Of a DNA stretch of 33,716 bases, positions 1-8,967 are shown piece by piece. The stretch covers positions 1-33,716 of the forward strand of contig SVPJ01000028.1 in the NCBI GenBank assembly GCA_015065885.1, given 5' to 3'. The notes beneath the pieces were generated by a model. The model had not been told where the DNA came from. It made no database searches and worked only from the letters and a program-made list of their open reading frames with translations. The position numbers and the translations under genes were made by a program. Source of the stretch: Oscillospiraceae bacterium. Its GTDB lineage: Bacteria; Bacillota; Clostridia; Oscillospirales; Acutalibacteraceae. The stretch's first letter is position 1. The number at the start of each line of letters is the position of its first letter.

Positions 1-2
1 GT

Positions 3-113
3 TTTGGGGCACTTCAAAAACGCCTCAATTTTGCGGAACAATATGCGGAACACGCAAGAGTGAAAACCCGTAATCGCTTGATATATCAAGGCTTTTCTGT
101 TTTCGGGATTTAA
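3..113 (+). CDS. possible 3' end of an upstream gene (partial)
   Basis: A reading frame open from the window edge runs about 36 codons to a TAA at 111-113, and a strong + strand terminator starts 32 nt later, which suggests the tail of a gene lying mostly outside the window. The residues match no family I recognise. The segment carries a short direct repeat (TGCGGAACA at 32-40 and 44-52). Other frames are also open for shorter distances, so coding is uncertain; non-coding end of an integrated element is the alternative. Confidence 0.25.
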   Translation, partial: FGALQKRLNFAEQYAEHARVKTRNRLIYQGFSVFGI

Positions 114-144
114 TGAGTGGGAATAAAGTTTCACTAAAATCGAC

Positions 145-185
145 CCCCGAAAACCCCAGTATTTATGCGGGTTTTCGGGGTTTTT
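145..185 (+). terminator. intrinsic terminator
   Basis: A perfect 12-bp stem (CCCCGAAAACCC at 145-156 with its complement at 169-180) encloses a 12-nt loop and is followed by TTTTT. It would end + strand transcription entering from upstream of the window. Because the left arm is not preceded by a long A-run, it is less convincing for the minus strand fic transcript. Confidence 0.8.
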
Positions 186-198
186 GCATTTTTACGAG

Positions 199-216
199 TA
201 CACAAAAGGTACACGG
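199..216 (+). repeat. direct repeat left of fic
   Basis: The 18-bp sequence TACACAAAAGGTACACGG recurs with 15 of 18 matches as TACACTTGAGGTACACGG at 1399-1416. The last ten bases are identical. The two copies bracket the AT-rich fic gene, about 1.2 kb apart, as an insertion or recombination boundary might. No recombinase is visible within the bracketed segment. Confidence 0.5.
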
Positions 217-312
217 CGGCCTAATTTTTAGTAGCTAAAAAATTGACTTTCCCGCTTAACTTAATAGACAAATTAAGCAAGAAAGTCAATAACTAAATCT
301 ATAAAACAGGTT

Positions 313-1290
313 TCATTCAATAACATATCCCCAGGATTTGCCGAGGCGAACTTTTTTAAGTTTTCCCTCGTCAGTTAATTTTGCAAGGATACGGTTTGCT
401 GTTGCGGAAGATACTGTAAACATCTGTCGCACATCTGCATTTGTAATGGTTTCGTTTTTTTGAAGAAACCGTTCGATTTTATACCAGCGCAATTCGGTAG
501 CAGACATTTTTTCGGTTACACCGGCGGTTTCCACTGCTTCCATCAACGCTTCCTTGATAGCAGAAAGCATAAATGTAATAAAAACAGTGGATTCGCCATC
601 GCAATTCGACTGATTGATGGCTTTATAATATTCATCTTGTCGGTCATGGATGATAGATTCCACAGGTAGCCATGCGAATAATGGTTTCCATTTCGTTAGC
701 AAAAGTGTATGCCATAGCCGACCCATTCTTCCGTTGCCATCCGCAAAGGGATGAATCAACTCAAACTCATAATGAAAGACACAGCTTTTGATCAGTATAT
801 GAATGTTACTGTTTTCTACCCAATCTAATAAATCAACGACCAGACCGGGAACATAATCCGGGAGTGTACCCAAGTGCAGAACTTTGCCCTGCTTGTCCAC
901 GACTCCTACCGGACCGGAGCGAAAATAGCCTGATTCCTCAACGAAACCTCTGGTCATAACCCCGTGAGCGTTTAATAGATCATCCACAGAATAAGGATTT
1001 AACATATCCATCATTTCATAAATCTCATATGAATTTTTTACTTCTGCGATATCCTTGGGCGGTGCAAGGACTCGTTTGCCGTTCAAAACAGCCGTTACCT
1101 GTTCTAAACTCAAGGTGTTCTGTTCAATAGCCAAAGAGGAGTATATGGTGCGGATACGGTTTGTTCGACGCAATGTGGGGTTCGTAGATAACCCTTGCGT
1201 GGCACTTAACTGTCCTACTAACTCAGCGATTTCTGTAATTGCTGCTAAAATCTCATTTGTAATTTCAAATGGCGGTTTTCTGTTATACAT
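313..1290 (-). CDS. Fic family protein with C-terminal winged helix
   Basis: Fic enzymes usually transfer AMP from ATP to a Ser, Thr or Tyr hydroxyl of a target protein. The core motif HPFADGNGRMGR is at residues 180-191, with catalytic His180 intact. Near the N-terminus, SSLAIEQN (51-58) resembles the inhibitory helix motif (S/T)xxxE(G/N) of class II Fic proteins; Glu56 is kept, with Gln following in place of Gly. The last ~60 residues resemble a winged helix, common in stand-alone bacterial Fic proteins that may autoregulate. GAGGTGAG precedes the ATG at good spacing. No antitoxin gene is adjacent, consistent with in-cis inhibition. The gene is clearly more AT-rich than its neighbours and lies between imperfect direct repeats, suggesting horizontal acquisition. 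The target is unknown. Confidence 0.93.
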   Translation of the reverse strand: MYNRKPPFEITNEILAAITEIAELVGQLSATQGLSTNPTLRRTNRIRTIYSSLAIEQNTLSLEQVTAVLNGKRVLAPPKDIAEVKNSYEIYEMMDMLNPYSVDDLLNAHGVMTRGFVEESGYFRSGPVGVVDKQGKVLHLGTLPDYVPGLVVDLLDWVENSNIHILIKSCVFHYEFELIHPFADGNGRMGRLWHTLLLTKWKPLFAWLPVESIIHDRQDEYYKAINQSNCDGESTVFITFMLSAIKEALMEAVETAGVTEKMSATELRWYKIERFLQKNETITNADVRQMFTVSSATANRILAKLTDEGKLKKVRLGKSWGYVIE

Positions 1291-1309
1291 AACTTCTCAC
1301 CTCGTCTTT

Positions 1310-1338
1310 ATTATATCACATCATCGCTCATTTATCAA
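1310..1338 (-). promoter_or_regulatory. fic promoter
   Basis: On the minus strand TTGATA (1333-1338) and TATAAT (1310-1315) are separated by 17 bp, just upstream of the fic ribosome binding site. This is a near-consensus sigma-A promoter with a leader of about 15 nt. Confidence 0.75.
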
Positions 1339-1398
1339 CCCAAAATGATTGACGAAATGGGCGATGAAAAATTAATTTGAGATATATGAGATACCTGA

Positions 1399-1416
1399 TA
1401 CACTTGAGGTACACGG
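1399..1416 (+). repeat. direct repeat right of fic
   Basis: TACACTTGAGGTACACGG is the second copy of the repeat at 199-216 (15 of 18 identical). The remaining 1417-1488 region holds no gene that I can see, only AT-rich spacer leading into the next promoter. Confidence 0.5.
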
Positions 1417-1488
1417 AAAGTGCGCGGCAGGCACATAAAATACAGTAATTCCGGGGGTTTGAAAAACGGAACCACCAACACCTTTTTG

Positions 1489-1517
1489 TTGACACACGGC
1501 AGGGCTCTCGGTATAAT
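1489..1517 (+). promoter_or_regulatory. consensus promoter of the GH2 gene
   Basis: TTGACA (1489-1494) and TATAAT (1512-1517) are separated by exactly 17 bp, a perfect sigma-A consensus. AGGAG at 1541-1545 precedes the ATG at 1554. I see no clear catabolite or repressor operator overlapping it. Confidence 0.88.
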
Positions 1518-1553
1518 GAAATTAACGAAGGAAGCAACGAAGGAGCGAGCCTT

Positions 1554-4500
1554 ATGTTGAAAAACACGTGCTTAAATGGTCTGTGGGAGTTTTCGTGCGC
1601 GACGGCGTCGCTGGAGGCGGTGCCGTCGGTGTGGGACAGCGTGCCGATCAAAGTCCCGTCACCGTTTAACGTCAATTCCTTTTCGGGCGGGTATCCCCGC
1701 AACACCGCAGGGGAGGAATACTTCGTCAGCGGGGCGGATTTTCGCCTGTATCCCGAATACCCCCTTTCGTGGGACGCGGCGCAGGTCGGGTTTTACCGTC
1801 GCCGCTTCTTCGTGGGGGAGGAAAGCCGCGGACACCGCTTGTTTTTGCAGTTTGACGCGGTGGCGTACCAAACGGTGTTTTATCTGAACGGTCGTTTGAT
1901 CGGTGCGGAGTGCGAAGCCTTTTTGCCGCTGGAGTTTGAGATCACCGACACGGTGAACTACGGCGAAGAAAACGAACTGATCGTCGGCTGTCGCACGGTG
2001 ATGGCGTCGGAATACAAGGATGCCGACGGGCGTGCCCGCACCGATTTCCCCGAAGGCTCGTTTTGGGGCAATCACATTGCGGGCATTTGGCAGGATTGTC
2101 GGCTTGTCGAGCGGAACACGTCGTACATCGCGGATGTGTTTGCCTACGCCGACGTATATTCCGAAACGTTGCACTTGGAATGCACGGCGGAGAACGCTGC
2201 TGATTGCACGGTGCGGTTCTCGCTTTCGCCCCACGGGGCGGAGGATTGGCGGGAGATGCTCACCCTGCCTGCCGACCAAACCGCTGCCGCGTGGTGCTGG
2301 AACGGGTGGGACATCCGCTTGTGGGAGCCCGAAACGCCGCACCTTTACGACCTGCGTGCCGAGTTGCTGTGCGGGGGCGCGGTGTGCGACATCCACACGG
2401 CGCGCATCGGTTTTCGCACCTTCCATATCGAGGGCGAGCGCTTTGTGCTGAACGGGCGCCCCATTAAACTGACCAATGATTCGTGGCACTATATGGGCTA
2501 CGCGATACAAACCGAAGAATACGCCCGTGCGTACTACGAAATGGCGCGGGAAGCGAACGTCAACTGTATCCGTCTGCACGCGATGCCGTATCCGTCCTTT
2601 TTCTACGATATTGCCGACGAGATGGGTATGCTGATGGTGTCGGAATCCGCCATTTGGGCGTCGCGGTGTAACTTCAGTTACAGCCCCGACTTCTTCGAAA
2701 ACTGCAAACGGCATCTTCGCCGTTTGATCTTGCGTGACCGCAATCACCCCTCGGTCATTATGTGGAGTCCCGAAAACGAGTGTATTCCCGCCTACAAGGT
2801 GGTGGGAGCGCCGTGTATTCGGGACGAGGAGGACCTTGCGGAAAAGGTGTTCGACCTCACACAGGTGATACCGAAACTTGACCCCTCCCGCCCGTACAGT
2901 TGCGACGGCAGTCACGACCTGGGCGGCAGACTTGCCATCAATTCGTGGCACTACCCCGGTTACGATTGTCCCACCCACCGCGAAAAGCCCATCACCATCG
3001 GCGAAAACGGCAGTATGTATTACTCCACCCCCGACACCGTCTGTATGGCGGACGGCGAACAGACGTTGCTCTCGTTTGACGGGCGGCTTACTGCGGTGGC
3101 GCGGGACGCGTACCGCAACCTCATCGGTCAGCGCCGCTGGGCACAGCAGGTGTGCGTGTTCAACCTCATTTGGTACGGGTTGGAGCCGCTCCCCTTCAAA
3201 GAGCAGTTGTTTACCTACGATACCTACGAGACCCCCGGCATCAAGCCGTCCCGTCTCACACCGTATCTGCGCACCCTGAACGCGGGGGCGCAGGCGGACC
3301 TCCCGAAATATACCCCCAACCCCGTGTGGCGGTATACCAAAGAGGCGTTCACTCCCGTGCGCCCGTTCTTGGAACACACGCCCGCTTCCGCGTGGGCAGG
3401 TGAAGACGTAGATTTCGCGGTGGCAGTGTTCAACGATTGCCGCGACCCGCTCGCTCTCACCTTGACGGGTGAAGTGCTGGTGGACGGCAGGGTGGCGGCG
3501 ACTGCCGTGCGGGAGATGCCGATGGCGGCGTGCACCTATGAAGACGTCACCCTCACCCTCGCCATGCCGACGGTGTGCGAAAGTGCTGCCGTCGAGGTGC
3601 GGGTGACCCTGCGGGATGCCGCACGGGAATACTATACCGACCGCGCGACCCTCACGGTATTTGATCGCACGCACCTCACCGCCGCGTGGGAGGCGGTGCG
3701 CCTGCCCTGCTTGCATGGGGGCGAAGACGCGGACGGTCCCGCGTTGGATTTCCGTGTGGAGGAAGGCTCGGTGTACGGCAGCCTCACCCGTCGCCGTGCG
3801 GTGGATGCGCTGTTTACATCGGATACGCTGGCGGAACTCCGCCCTGCGGGAGAGTTACGCTTTAACCGCCCGCAGGAGGCGCGTTGCTTTACCGATCATC
3901 TGAATTGCAACGCCACCCCGCTGTATTTTAACGGTGTGGGTATGCCGCTTGTGTTAGACCTCACTCCGTCGGGGCAACCCTGCATTCTGTCGGCAGTGGA
4001 TCTGCCGCGGTATGCCGAGGAGGAGCCGCTGGCGTTGTGGATGATGATTCGTTTGGCGGAATATCTGCGTGCGCGCACGGTGACCGCTCCCGCCGCCGCG
4101 TATTTTTACGGAGATGCGAGCGGGGCGGTGGCGGCAATGCTCTCCGAGATCCGCTGCCGCTATACCTCCGTAACATACGACGAGTTGCAAACGTTGCTCG
4201 CCGCACCGCAAGACGCGCTGCTCATCGTTGACGGCAGTGTCGATCTTGATTGGTTGCGTGCGGTCGGTCGCCACAACTTTAAAAAGATACTGGTGATGGG
4301 GCTTACAAAAACTCCTCCCATGTTTTTCTATGACTTTGCGGTGTCACGGCGAAATGCCTGTCACTTGTGCCCTGTGAATACCGACCCCGTGATCGCGGGT
4401 GTCTACGGCAACAACCTCTACGGTCTGGTTGAAGGCAGCGCCGCACATCTGGCGGTCGATCTGCTCGAATACAAAGGTACGACCGACAGTATTTTGCTGG

Positions 4501-5618
4501 GAGTTCCGGCGGTGGATTGGCGGCAGTGGAATCAAAACGCCGAAAACATCAAAACGGTGGCGGTACACAAGAGCGAGCAGGAAGACCGCTCCCGCTTCGC
4601 CGCGCTTTCCCGTCACACCCACGCAGGCAGTGACATCTACTTCTGCCAAACCGCGATGGCGTTGCAGAACAAGAAGGTAAAGCATCTCTTGGTGCGGGTG
4701 CTGTCTGCGCTGAACGTGGCGGTGGAGTTTTCCGAGAACGCGGAACTTGCCGAACTGCTTTCGGGCAGTGTCTACGGCGTGACCCTTAACCGTGCGCTGT
4801 GCAAAGCGTTGGAAGAAGGCGAAGACACCGCGACCCTGTGTGCGGGGCTGAACCGTGTGGAAAACGGGCACGCGTGGCGGGCGGTCGCCCGCGGCGGACA
4901 CCTGCCGCCCCGCTATGCGCTTGCCGTGTTCGTGCATTCCCCGTCTGACCGTACCGACCTCTTGCTCAACCCCGACACGGTGTCGCTGGATATTGCGGCC
5001 GAGCGCGGTTGTGAACTGTGGTTGAACGGTGCCAAACTCGGGGAAGGGGAGCAGATCCGTATTCCCAGCGTGATGCTGACGTCGGGGTGGAACAAACTGA
5101 TGCTCGTGTTGCCGCACGGCGGCGAAATGCCTACCGGCACCTTTACCCGTTACGATCGCTCGAAACTCGATCTGCGCTTTTCGCTCTACGGGCGAGATCT
5201 TCAACCCATCGCCCTCACGGCGGACGATCTGTTCAGTGCGAACCGTCCCGACACGGTGAAAAACGCCGTGGCGGGCAGGGAAGCATTTTGGATCAGCCAC
5301 GGCGACCAGCGCGAGGGGATCGATTTTGAGATACGCCTCGAAAAGCCTGTGTGTTGCAAGGCGATCAGTTTCTCTTCACTCACCTCGGACGTGGCGGGTG
5401 CGTGTTACACGCCGCATTCGTTCGAACTGTTGGCGGGGGACACCCCCGACACGCTGCGACCCGTCTGTCACACGCTGTTTGAGGAGCGGATGTCGTATCC
5501 CAACGGTCGCGTATTCTTGGATCTCGGCGACGGGGTGACCGCGCGGTGCTTTACCATCGCCCTCAAGACCAACGCACTCAAACCGTGGGTGATATCCGAT
5601 CTTACGTTGCTTGGATAA
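1554..5618 (+). CDS. large glycoside hydrolase family 2 protein
   Basis: This 1354-residue protein has the GH2 order: N-terminal jelly-roll sugar-binding domain (about 1-170), immunoglobulin-like domain (about 190-295), and a TIM barrel (about 300-590). The acid/base motif is WSPENE with Asn408-Glu409, and the predicted nucleophile is Glu484 in ITIGENG. There is no signal peptide, so it probably cleaves imported oligosaccharides in the cytoplasm. Substrate is unclear: beta-galactosidase, beta-mannosidase and beta-glucuronidase share this scaffold. The protein is far longer than typical GH2 enzymes (600-1050 aa): about 600 extra residues follow, including a region (about 750-1150) I cannot assign and a C-terminal beta-rich segment (about 1240-1354) resembling a discoidin-like carbohydrate-binding module. 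It is a single-gene unit between its own promoter and terminator. Confidence 0.9.
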   Translation: MLKNTCLNGLWEFSCATASLEAVPSVWDSVPIKVPSPFNVNSFSGGYPRNTAGEEYFVSGADFRLYPEYPLSWDAAQVGFYRRRFFVGEESRGHRLFLQFDAVAYQTVFYLNGRLIGAECEAFLPLEFEITDTVNYGEENELIVGCRTVMASEYKDADGRARTDFPEGSFWGNHIAGIWQDCRLVERNTSYIADVFAYADVYSETLHLECTAENAADCTVRFSLSPHGAEDWREMLTLPADQTAAAWCWNGWDIRLWEPETPHLYDLRAELLCGGAVCDIHTARIGFRTFHIEGERFVLNGRPIKLTNDSWHYMGYAIQTEEYARAYYEMAREANVNCIRLHAMPYPSFFYDIADEMGMLMVSESAIWASRCNFSYSPDFFENCKRHLRRLILRDRNHPSVIMWSPENECIPAYKVVGAPCIRDEEDLAEKVFDLTQVIPKLDPSRPYSCDGSHDLGGRLAINSWHYPGYDCPTHREKPITIGENGSMYYSTPDTVCMADGEQTLLSFDGRLTAVARDAYRNLIGQRRWAQQVCVFNLIWYGLEPLPFKEQLFTYDTYETPGIKPSRLTPYLRTLNAGAQADLPKYTPNPVWRYTKEAFTPVRPFLEHTPASAWAGEDVDFAVAVFNDCRDPLALTLTGEVLVDGRVAATAVREMPMAACTYEDVTLTLAMPTVCESAAVEVRVTLRDAAREYYTDRATLTVFDRTHLTAAWEAVRLPCLHGGEDADGPALDFRVEEGSVYGSLTRRRAVDALFTSDTLAELRPAGELRFNRPQEARCFTDHLNCNATPLYFNGVGMPLVLDLTPSGQPCILSAVDLPRYAEEEPLALWMMIRLAEYLRARTVTAPAAAYFYGDASGAVAAMLSEIRCRYTSVTYDELQTLLAAPQDALLIVDGSVDLDWLRAVGRHNFKKILVMGLTKTPPMFFYDFAVSRRNACHLCPVNTDPVIAGVYGNNLYGLVEGSAAHLAVDLLEYKGTTDSILLGVPAVDWRQWNQNAENIKTVAVHKSEQEDRSRFAALSRHTHAGSDIYFCQTAMALQNKKVKHLLVRVLSALNVAVEFSENAELAELLSGSVYGVTLNRALCKALEEGEDTATLCAGLNRVENGHAWRAVARGGHLPPRYALAVFVHSPSDRTDLLLNPDTVSLDIAAERGCELWLNGAKLGEGEQIRIPSVMLTSGWNKLMLVLPHGGEMPTGTFTRYDRSKLDLRFSLYGRDLQPIALTADDLFSANRPDTVKNAVAGREAFWISHGDQREGIDFEIRLEKPVCCKAISFSSLTSDVAGACYTPHSFELLAGDTPDTLRPVCHTLFEERMSYPNGRVFLDLGDGVTARCFTIALKTNALKPWVISDLTLLG

Positions 5619-5635
5619 ACTTATACAAAAACATA

Positions 5636-5662
5636 CCCCCGAAAGCGTGTCGCTTTCGGGGG
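5636..5662. terminator. bidirectional terminator
   Basis: CCCCCGAAAGCG (5636-5647) pairs perfectly with 5651-5662 around a TGT loop. It lies between convergent genes, 17 nt past the GH2 stop and a few bases past the stop of the minus strand DUF4097 gene. The flanking T-tracts are modest. Confidence 0.8.
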
Positions 5663-5668
5663 CGTTGT

Positions 5669-6628
5669 TTATTCGACTATCGTTATGCGGATGTCGCCCG
5701 TGTCGGTGACGATCTCACACCGTCCGCCGTCGGTGGTTTTCGGCACCTCGACCCGTCCCGTATCGGTGGAGGTGATGAAGATCTTGTCCGAGAGCAGGGA
5801 GCCTTTCACGTCTCCCGTCGTGGTGGCGATTCGCAGGGAGGCGGCGTTCGAACGGGTCAGCAGCACGTCGCCCGTGTTCCGCTCGACCGTCAGGGTGCCG
5901 CCGACGATCACGTTTTCCAAAAACATATCCCCTGTACTTCCTTCGGAGGTGAGGTTGCGGCAGGTGAGGTCGGTGAGGGTCACCTTGCCGGTAGATACCT
6001 TCACCGTTACGTCCTCGCGGCAGGCCACCCCCGCCACGCTCACGCGGCCGGTGGAAACGGCAAGCGACAGACGGCCCACCGTGACGTTTTGCACCTCGAT
6101 CGCTCCCGTGGTGGTCTGAATGCTTACGTCACCCGTGGCGGGGGCGTCGTACGTGACGTCGCCCGTGTGACCCGTGAGGGTGACCGATTCCCAAGTAAAA
6201 TCGGAGGATACGTGTATGTCGCCCGTATCGCTTTCCACCGCAAGCGAGTCATACGCCGCGGCGGGCAGATAGACCGTGATGCGCGGTGTGCCGAAGCCGA
6301 TGCCGATATGCTCGTACCAACGGCGGGTGTCGTTCACTTTTACCGTCAGCGTGTCGTCTTTCACCGTCACCGTATGGGTGACCTTCGACGCCTCCACGCA
6401 CTGCACCGCCGTTTCTCCGTCTGCCGACGGCAGAAAGCGGACGTCCGCCGTGTCGGTTTCCACCCGCACGTGGCGGAACGCTTCTTCCACACGGTGTTCA
6501 TTCGTTTCGTATCGCACGGTCGAAAGCCGTGTGAAATCCCATTTTGCCACCGTCAGTGAACCTCCCAACAGAATTGCGCCCAACACCGTCAGCACGCCGG
6601 CGGTAATCAGCCAACCCTTGATACGCAT
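5669..6628 (-). CDS. DUF4097 beta-strand repeat protein
   Basis: The 319-residue protein has one N-terminal membrane segment (about 7-28) and then a repetitive beta-solenoid-like domain with recurring TGDV/STGxV turns, characteristic of the DUF4097 family. Its ATG directly abuts the TGA of the upstream HAAS gene and has AGGAGG 8 nt upstream, so the two are translated from one message. In Bacillota this family commonly follows PadR and HAAS/DUF1700 genes, as here. The molecular role is not established; an envelope-associated sensor or adhesin-like function has been suggested for such cassettes. Family assignment is strong, function unknown. Confidence 0.88.
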   Translation of the reverse strand: MRIKGWLITAGVLTVLGAILLGGSLTVAKWDFTRLSTVRYETNEHRVEEAFRHVRVETDTADVRFLPSADGETAVQCVEASKVTHTVTVKDDTLTVKVNDTRRWYEHIGIGFGTPRITVYLPAAAYDSLAVESDTGDIHVSSDFTWESVTLTGHTGDVTYDAPATGDVSIQTTTGAIEVQNVTVGRLSLAVSTGRVSVAGVACREDVTVKVSTGKVTLTDLTCRNLTSEGSTGDMFLENVIVGGTLTVERNTGDVLLTRSNAASLRIATTTGDVKGSLLSDKIFITSTDTGRVEVPKTTDGGRCEIVTDTGDIRITIVE

Positions 6629-7219
6629 TCAGACCGCCTCCTTTCGCAAGAAGCAACGCTTGATACCCGCTGCAAGCCACCGCACCATCCCCTTCGTTGC
6701 CGCACGGCAACCGAAGAAGAGGAAAATGGCAAGACCGCCGAGCATCAACCCCGCACCAAGCAGTGCGCCGCCTGCCAAAAGGTCACCCCATATCGCCGTG
6801 CCGACCCCGACGGCAACGCCGACGACCCCACACGCGACGAAGGAGGCGAACACCGCCCACAGTGCAATCACTATCGCCCAGAGAGAAACGTACAGCGACA
6901 GCACCACCGCCAAAGCGGCCACGAACAGCGACAACCAAATAGGAGCACCGAGGACGAGCAACACGATCTCCCATGCGGCGAGCCGCCGTTTCGGTTTGAT
7001 ACACTCTTTGGCGATCTTCGCGAAGGGGATATCCTCTGCTATTTGTGCCGCGACCTCTTCCGCCGTGCCGACCGCCGCGACTGCCTCTTCTTCCGAAAGA
7101 CCTTCTTCCATACGGTCGTCGATCATTTCTGCGTAAAACCGTATGCGCTCGTCCGCTTCCGCCTGCGGCAGATGGGCAAGGTACGCTCGCAGCGATGAGA
7201 GAAACTCACGTTTCGTCAT
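6629..7219 (-). CDS. HAAS/DUF1700 domain membrane protein
   Basis: The N-terminal ~65 residues form the helical HAAS domain (segments FLSSLRAYL, RIRFYAEMIDDRMEEG and AVAAVG), followed by several hydrophobic membrane segments. HAAS domains are typically encoded next to PadR regulators and are thought to work with them. I favour the second in-frame ATG (7219): AGGAGG ends 9 nt before it, whereas the first ATG (7228) directly abuts the Shine-Dalgarno. With that start the gene overlaps the padR-like gene by 14 bp, implying coupled translation. The protein is then 196 aa. Confidence 0.88.
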   Translation of the reverse strand: MTKREFLSSLRAYLAHLPQAEADERIRFYAEMIDDRMEEGLSEEEAVAAVGTAEEVAAQIAEDIPFAKIAKECIKPKRRLAAWEIVLLVLGAPIWLSLFVAALAVVLSLYVSLWAIVIALWAVFASFVACGVVGVAVGVGTAIWGDLLAGGALLGAGLMLGGLAIFLFFGCRAATKGMVRWLAAGIKRCFLRKEAV

Positions 7220-7532
7220 TTTCGCCATCCTCCTTCGTCACGAATTGATAAATGGACAGAATTTCTTTCCAGTCCTCTTTGAATTCTTCGATACGCCGCC
7301 GCCCGTCGGCGGTGATGTGATAATATTTGCGAAGCCGTCCGTCGTGTTCTGCGGTGTGTACCGTCAGAAGACCCGCCGTTTCCAACCGTTTTAAGATCGT
7401 GTATAAGGTGGATTCGGACAGGGCAATATACGGCTTCATATCCTTTATGATCTTGTATCCGTAGGAGTCTTCGCTTTTGATCGCCGCCAGCACGCACACA
7501 TCCAGCAGCCCCCGCTTTAACTGAATATCCAT
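7206..7532 (-). CDS. PadR family transcriptional regulator
   Basis: A 108-residue winged-helix repressor. It shows the PadR core: DVCVLAAI, SYGYKI, the recognition region SESTLYTILKRLE, and the wing with RKYYHIT. The short C-terminal helix should mediate dimerisation. It heads the PadR-HAAS-DUF4097 operon and probably autoregulates it. The promoter immediately upstream contains a palindrome (7550-7559) overlapping the -10 box that is a plausible operator. Ligand or signal is unknown; envelope stress is a reasonable guess from the membrane partners. Confidence 0.93.
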   Translation of the reverse strand: MDIQLKRGLLDVCVLAAIKSEDSYGYKIIKDMKPYIALSESTLYTILKRLETAGLLTVHTAEHDGRLRKYYHITADGRRRIEEFKEDWKEILSIYQFVTKEDGENDET

Positions 7533-7549
7533 ACCATACCTCCTTTTGC

Positions 7550-7585
7550 GATATATATCATATCACGAAGTATTGACGTTGTCAA
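7550..7585 (-). promoter_or_regulatory. padR operon promoter with possible operator
   Basis: On the minus strand TTGACA (7580-7585) and TATGAT (7557-7562) are 17 bp apart. GATATATATC (7550-7559) is a perfect palindrome overlapping the -10 end, a good position for autorepression by PadR. The operator role is inferred from position only. Confidence 0.75.
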
Positions 7586-7683
7586 GAGGGAGAGAAGATT
7601 TCTGCTGGCGGGGGACAATTTAGGTTGTGACGATAACTCCTGCCGCAACCCCGCAAAGTCGGCAGACGCGCGACACGGCAGTA

Positions 7684-7741
7684 TACAATGTAAAAAGCGC
7701 GAGTCGTCGCTTTGGCGACAACCTCGCGCTTTTACATTGTA
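7684..7741 (-). terminator. terminator of the pseudokinase-helicase operon
   Basis: A long composite hairpin lies 32 nt past the helicase stop. The outer arms 7684-7703 and 7723-7741 pair over about 19 bp with one bulged base, and an inner GTCGC/GCGAC stem closes the loop. Read on the minus strand, the GC-rich arm is followed by TTTTT. The rest of 7586-7683 shows no gene. Confidence 0.75.
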
Positions 7742-7773
7742 AATAAGGATGACCGTATGCGGTCAAAGGCGGC

Positions 7774-8946
7774 TTACACACCGAACGGTGTGCCGTCGGC
7801 ATTCGTGAGAACACCGTTTTCATCAAAGTGCAACTCGTGAATATCCGAGCGGCAGTAGCGCTTGATGTCTCTGAGACGGAAACCGTCGTGCAACGTGATG
7901 AAGGAGAACGCCATGCCGTGGCGTTTGGCACGTCCTGTGCGCCCCACGCGGTGCAGGTAATACTCGTTTTCTTCGGGCAGGTCGTAGTTGAACACCGCTT
8001 CCACGTCGTCCACGTCGATGCCGCGCGCCGCAACGTCGGTTGCGGTGAGGATCTCAAACTTGCCGTCGCGGAATCCCGCCATCACGCGGTTACGCTGGGC
8101 CTGCGGAATATCGCCGTGCAGGCAATCGGCAGAACGGCCGTCGCGGCGCAGGCGCATATCCAGCCACCGCACGGTGGATTTCATGTTGGCAAAGACCATT
8201 ACTCGTTTTAAGCCGAGGGTGTCGATGATGTGCAACATGGCGGCAAGGCGCTGTTCCGCCGCATCCATCGCCATGGAATACTGCGCGATGTTTGGGCGGT
8301 TGTCGCCTTCTGCCTCCACCGTGATCTCCACCGCACCGTGCTGATACTCCCACGCCACGTCCATCACCTCGCGGGAGATGGTGGCGGAGAACATCACCAC
8401 CTGCGTGTCGCCGGGGGTGGCGTTCAAGATCTTGCGCACGTCGCGGATAAAGCCCATCTTCAGCATTTCGTCCGCTTCGTCCAGCACGGCGGTGTAAACG
8501 TTGCCCAAAAACGCGGTGCCGCGCCCCATATGGTCGAGCAGACGACCGGGGGTCGCCACCACGATGTGGGGATTTTTTTCGAGTGCGATCAACTGCTTTT
8601 TGATCGGCTGACCGCCGTAGATGGCGGCGATGCGCACGCCGGGAATATAGGTTGCGAGGGTACGCAGCTCGTCGGTGATCTGCAAACACAGTTCACGGGT
8701 GGGGCAGAGTACCACGGCTTGGATATCGTTGCTGTGCAGATCCACGCATTCAAGCAACGGAATACCGAACGCACAGGTCTTACCCGTGCCGGTAGGAGCT
8801 TTGGCGATCACGTCGCGGCCCTCCAACATCGGGCCGATCGCCTGTTGCTGGACGGGGGTGGGATGCTCAATGCCCATCTTGTGCAACGCACGCACGACGG
8901 GCTCGGTCAGTTGCAGATCGCCGAAAGCGGCGAGGGTCGTACTCAT
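7774..8946 (-). CDS. DEAD-box ATP-dependent RNA helicase
   Basis: All core motifs are present: Q-motif region (Phe8 to Gln33), motif I APTGTGKT (50-57), PTREL (82-86), TPGR (132-135), DEAD (156-159), SAT (187-189), and the C-terminal motif VI HRVGRTGR. It is a minimal 390-residue helicase core with almost no C-terminal extension, unlike CshA or DbpA, so RNA specificity is not evident. Such proteins remodel RNA duplexes in ribosome assembly, mRNA decay or cold adaptation. The start lies 21 nt after the pseudokinase stop with AAAGGA upstream, so the two form an operon ending at the hairpin at 7684-7741. Confidence 0.95.
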   Translation of the reverse strand: MSTTLAAFGDLQLTEPVVRALHKMGIEHPTPVQQQAIGPMLEGRDVIAKAPTGTGKTCAFGIPLLECVDLHSNDIQAVVLCPTRELCLQITDELRTLATYIPGVRIAAIYGGQPIKKQLIALEKNPHIVVATPGRLLDHMGRGTAFLGNVYTAVLDEADEMLKMGFIRDVRKILNATPGDTQVVMFSATISREVMDVAWEYQHGAVEITVEAEGDNRPNIAQYSMAMDAAEQRLAAMLHIIDTLGLKRVMVFANMKSTVRWLDMRLRRDGRSADCLHGDIPQAQRNRVMAGFRDGKFEILTATDVAARGIDVDDVEAVFNYDLPEENEYYLHRVGRTGRAKRHGMAFSFITLHDGFRLRDIKRYCRSDIHELHFDENGVLTNADGTPFGV

Positions 8947-8967
8947 ACAGAATGGATGTCCTTTCGT

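Noticed and set aside
1659..3716. 685-codon open frame antisense to the GH2 gene
   Set aside because: No recognisable protein features; GC-rich codon bias on the + strand leaves the opposite strand open. The + strand has clear catalytic motifs and a promoter.
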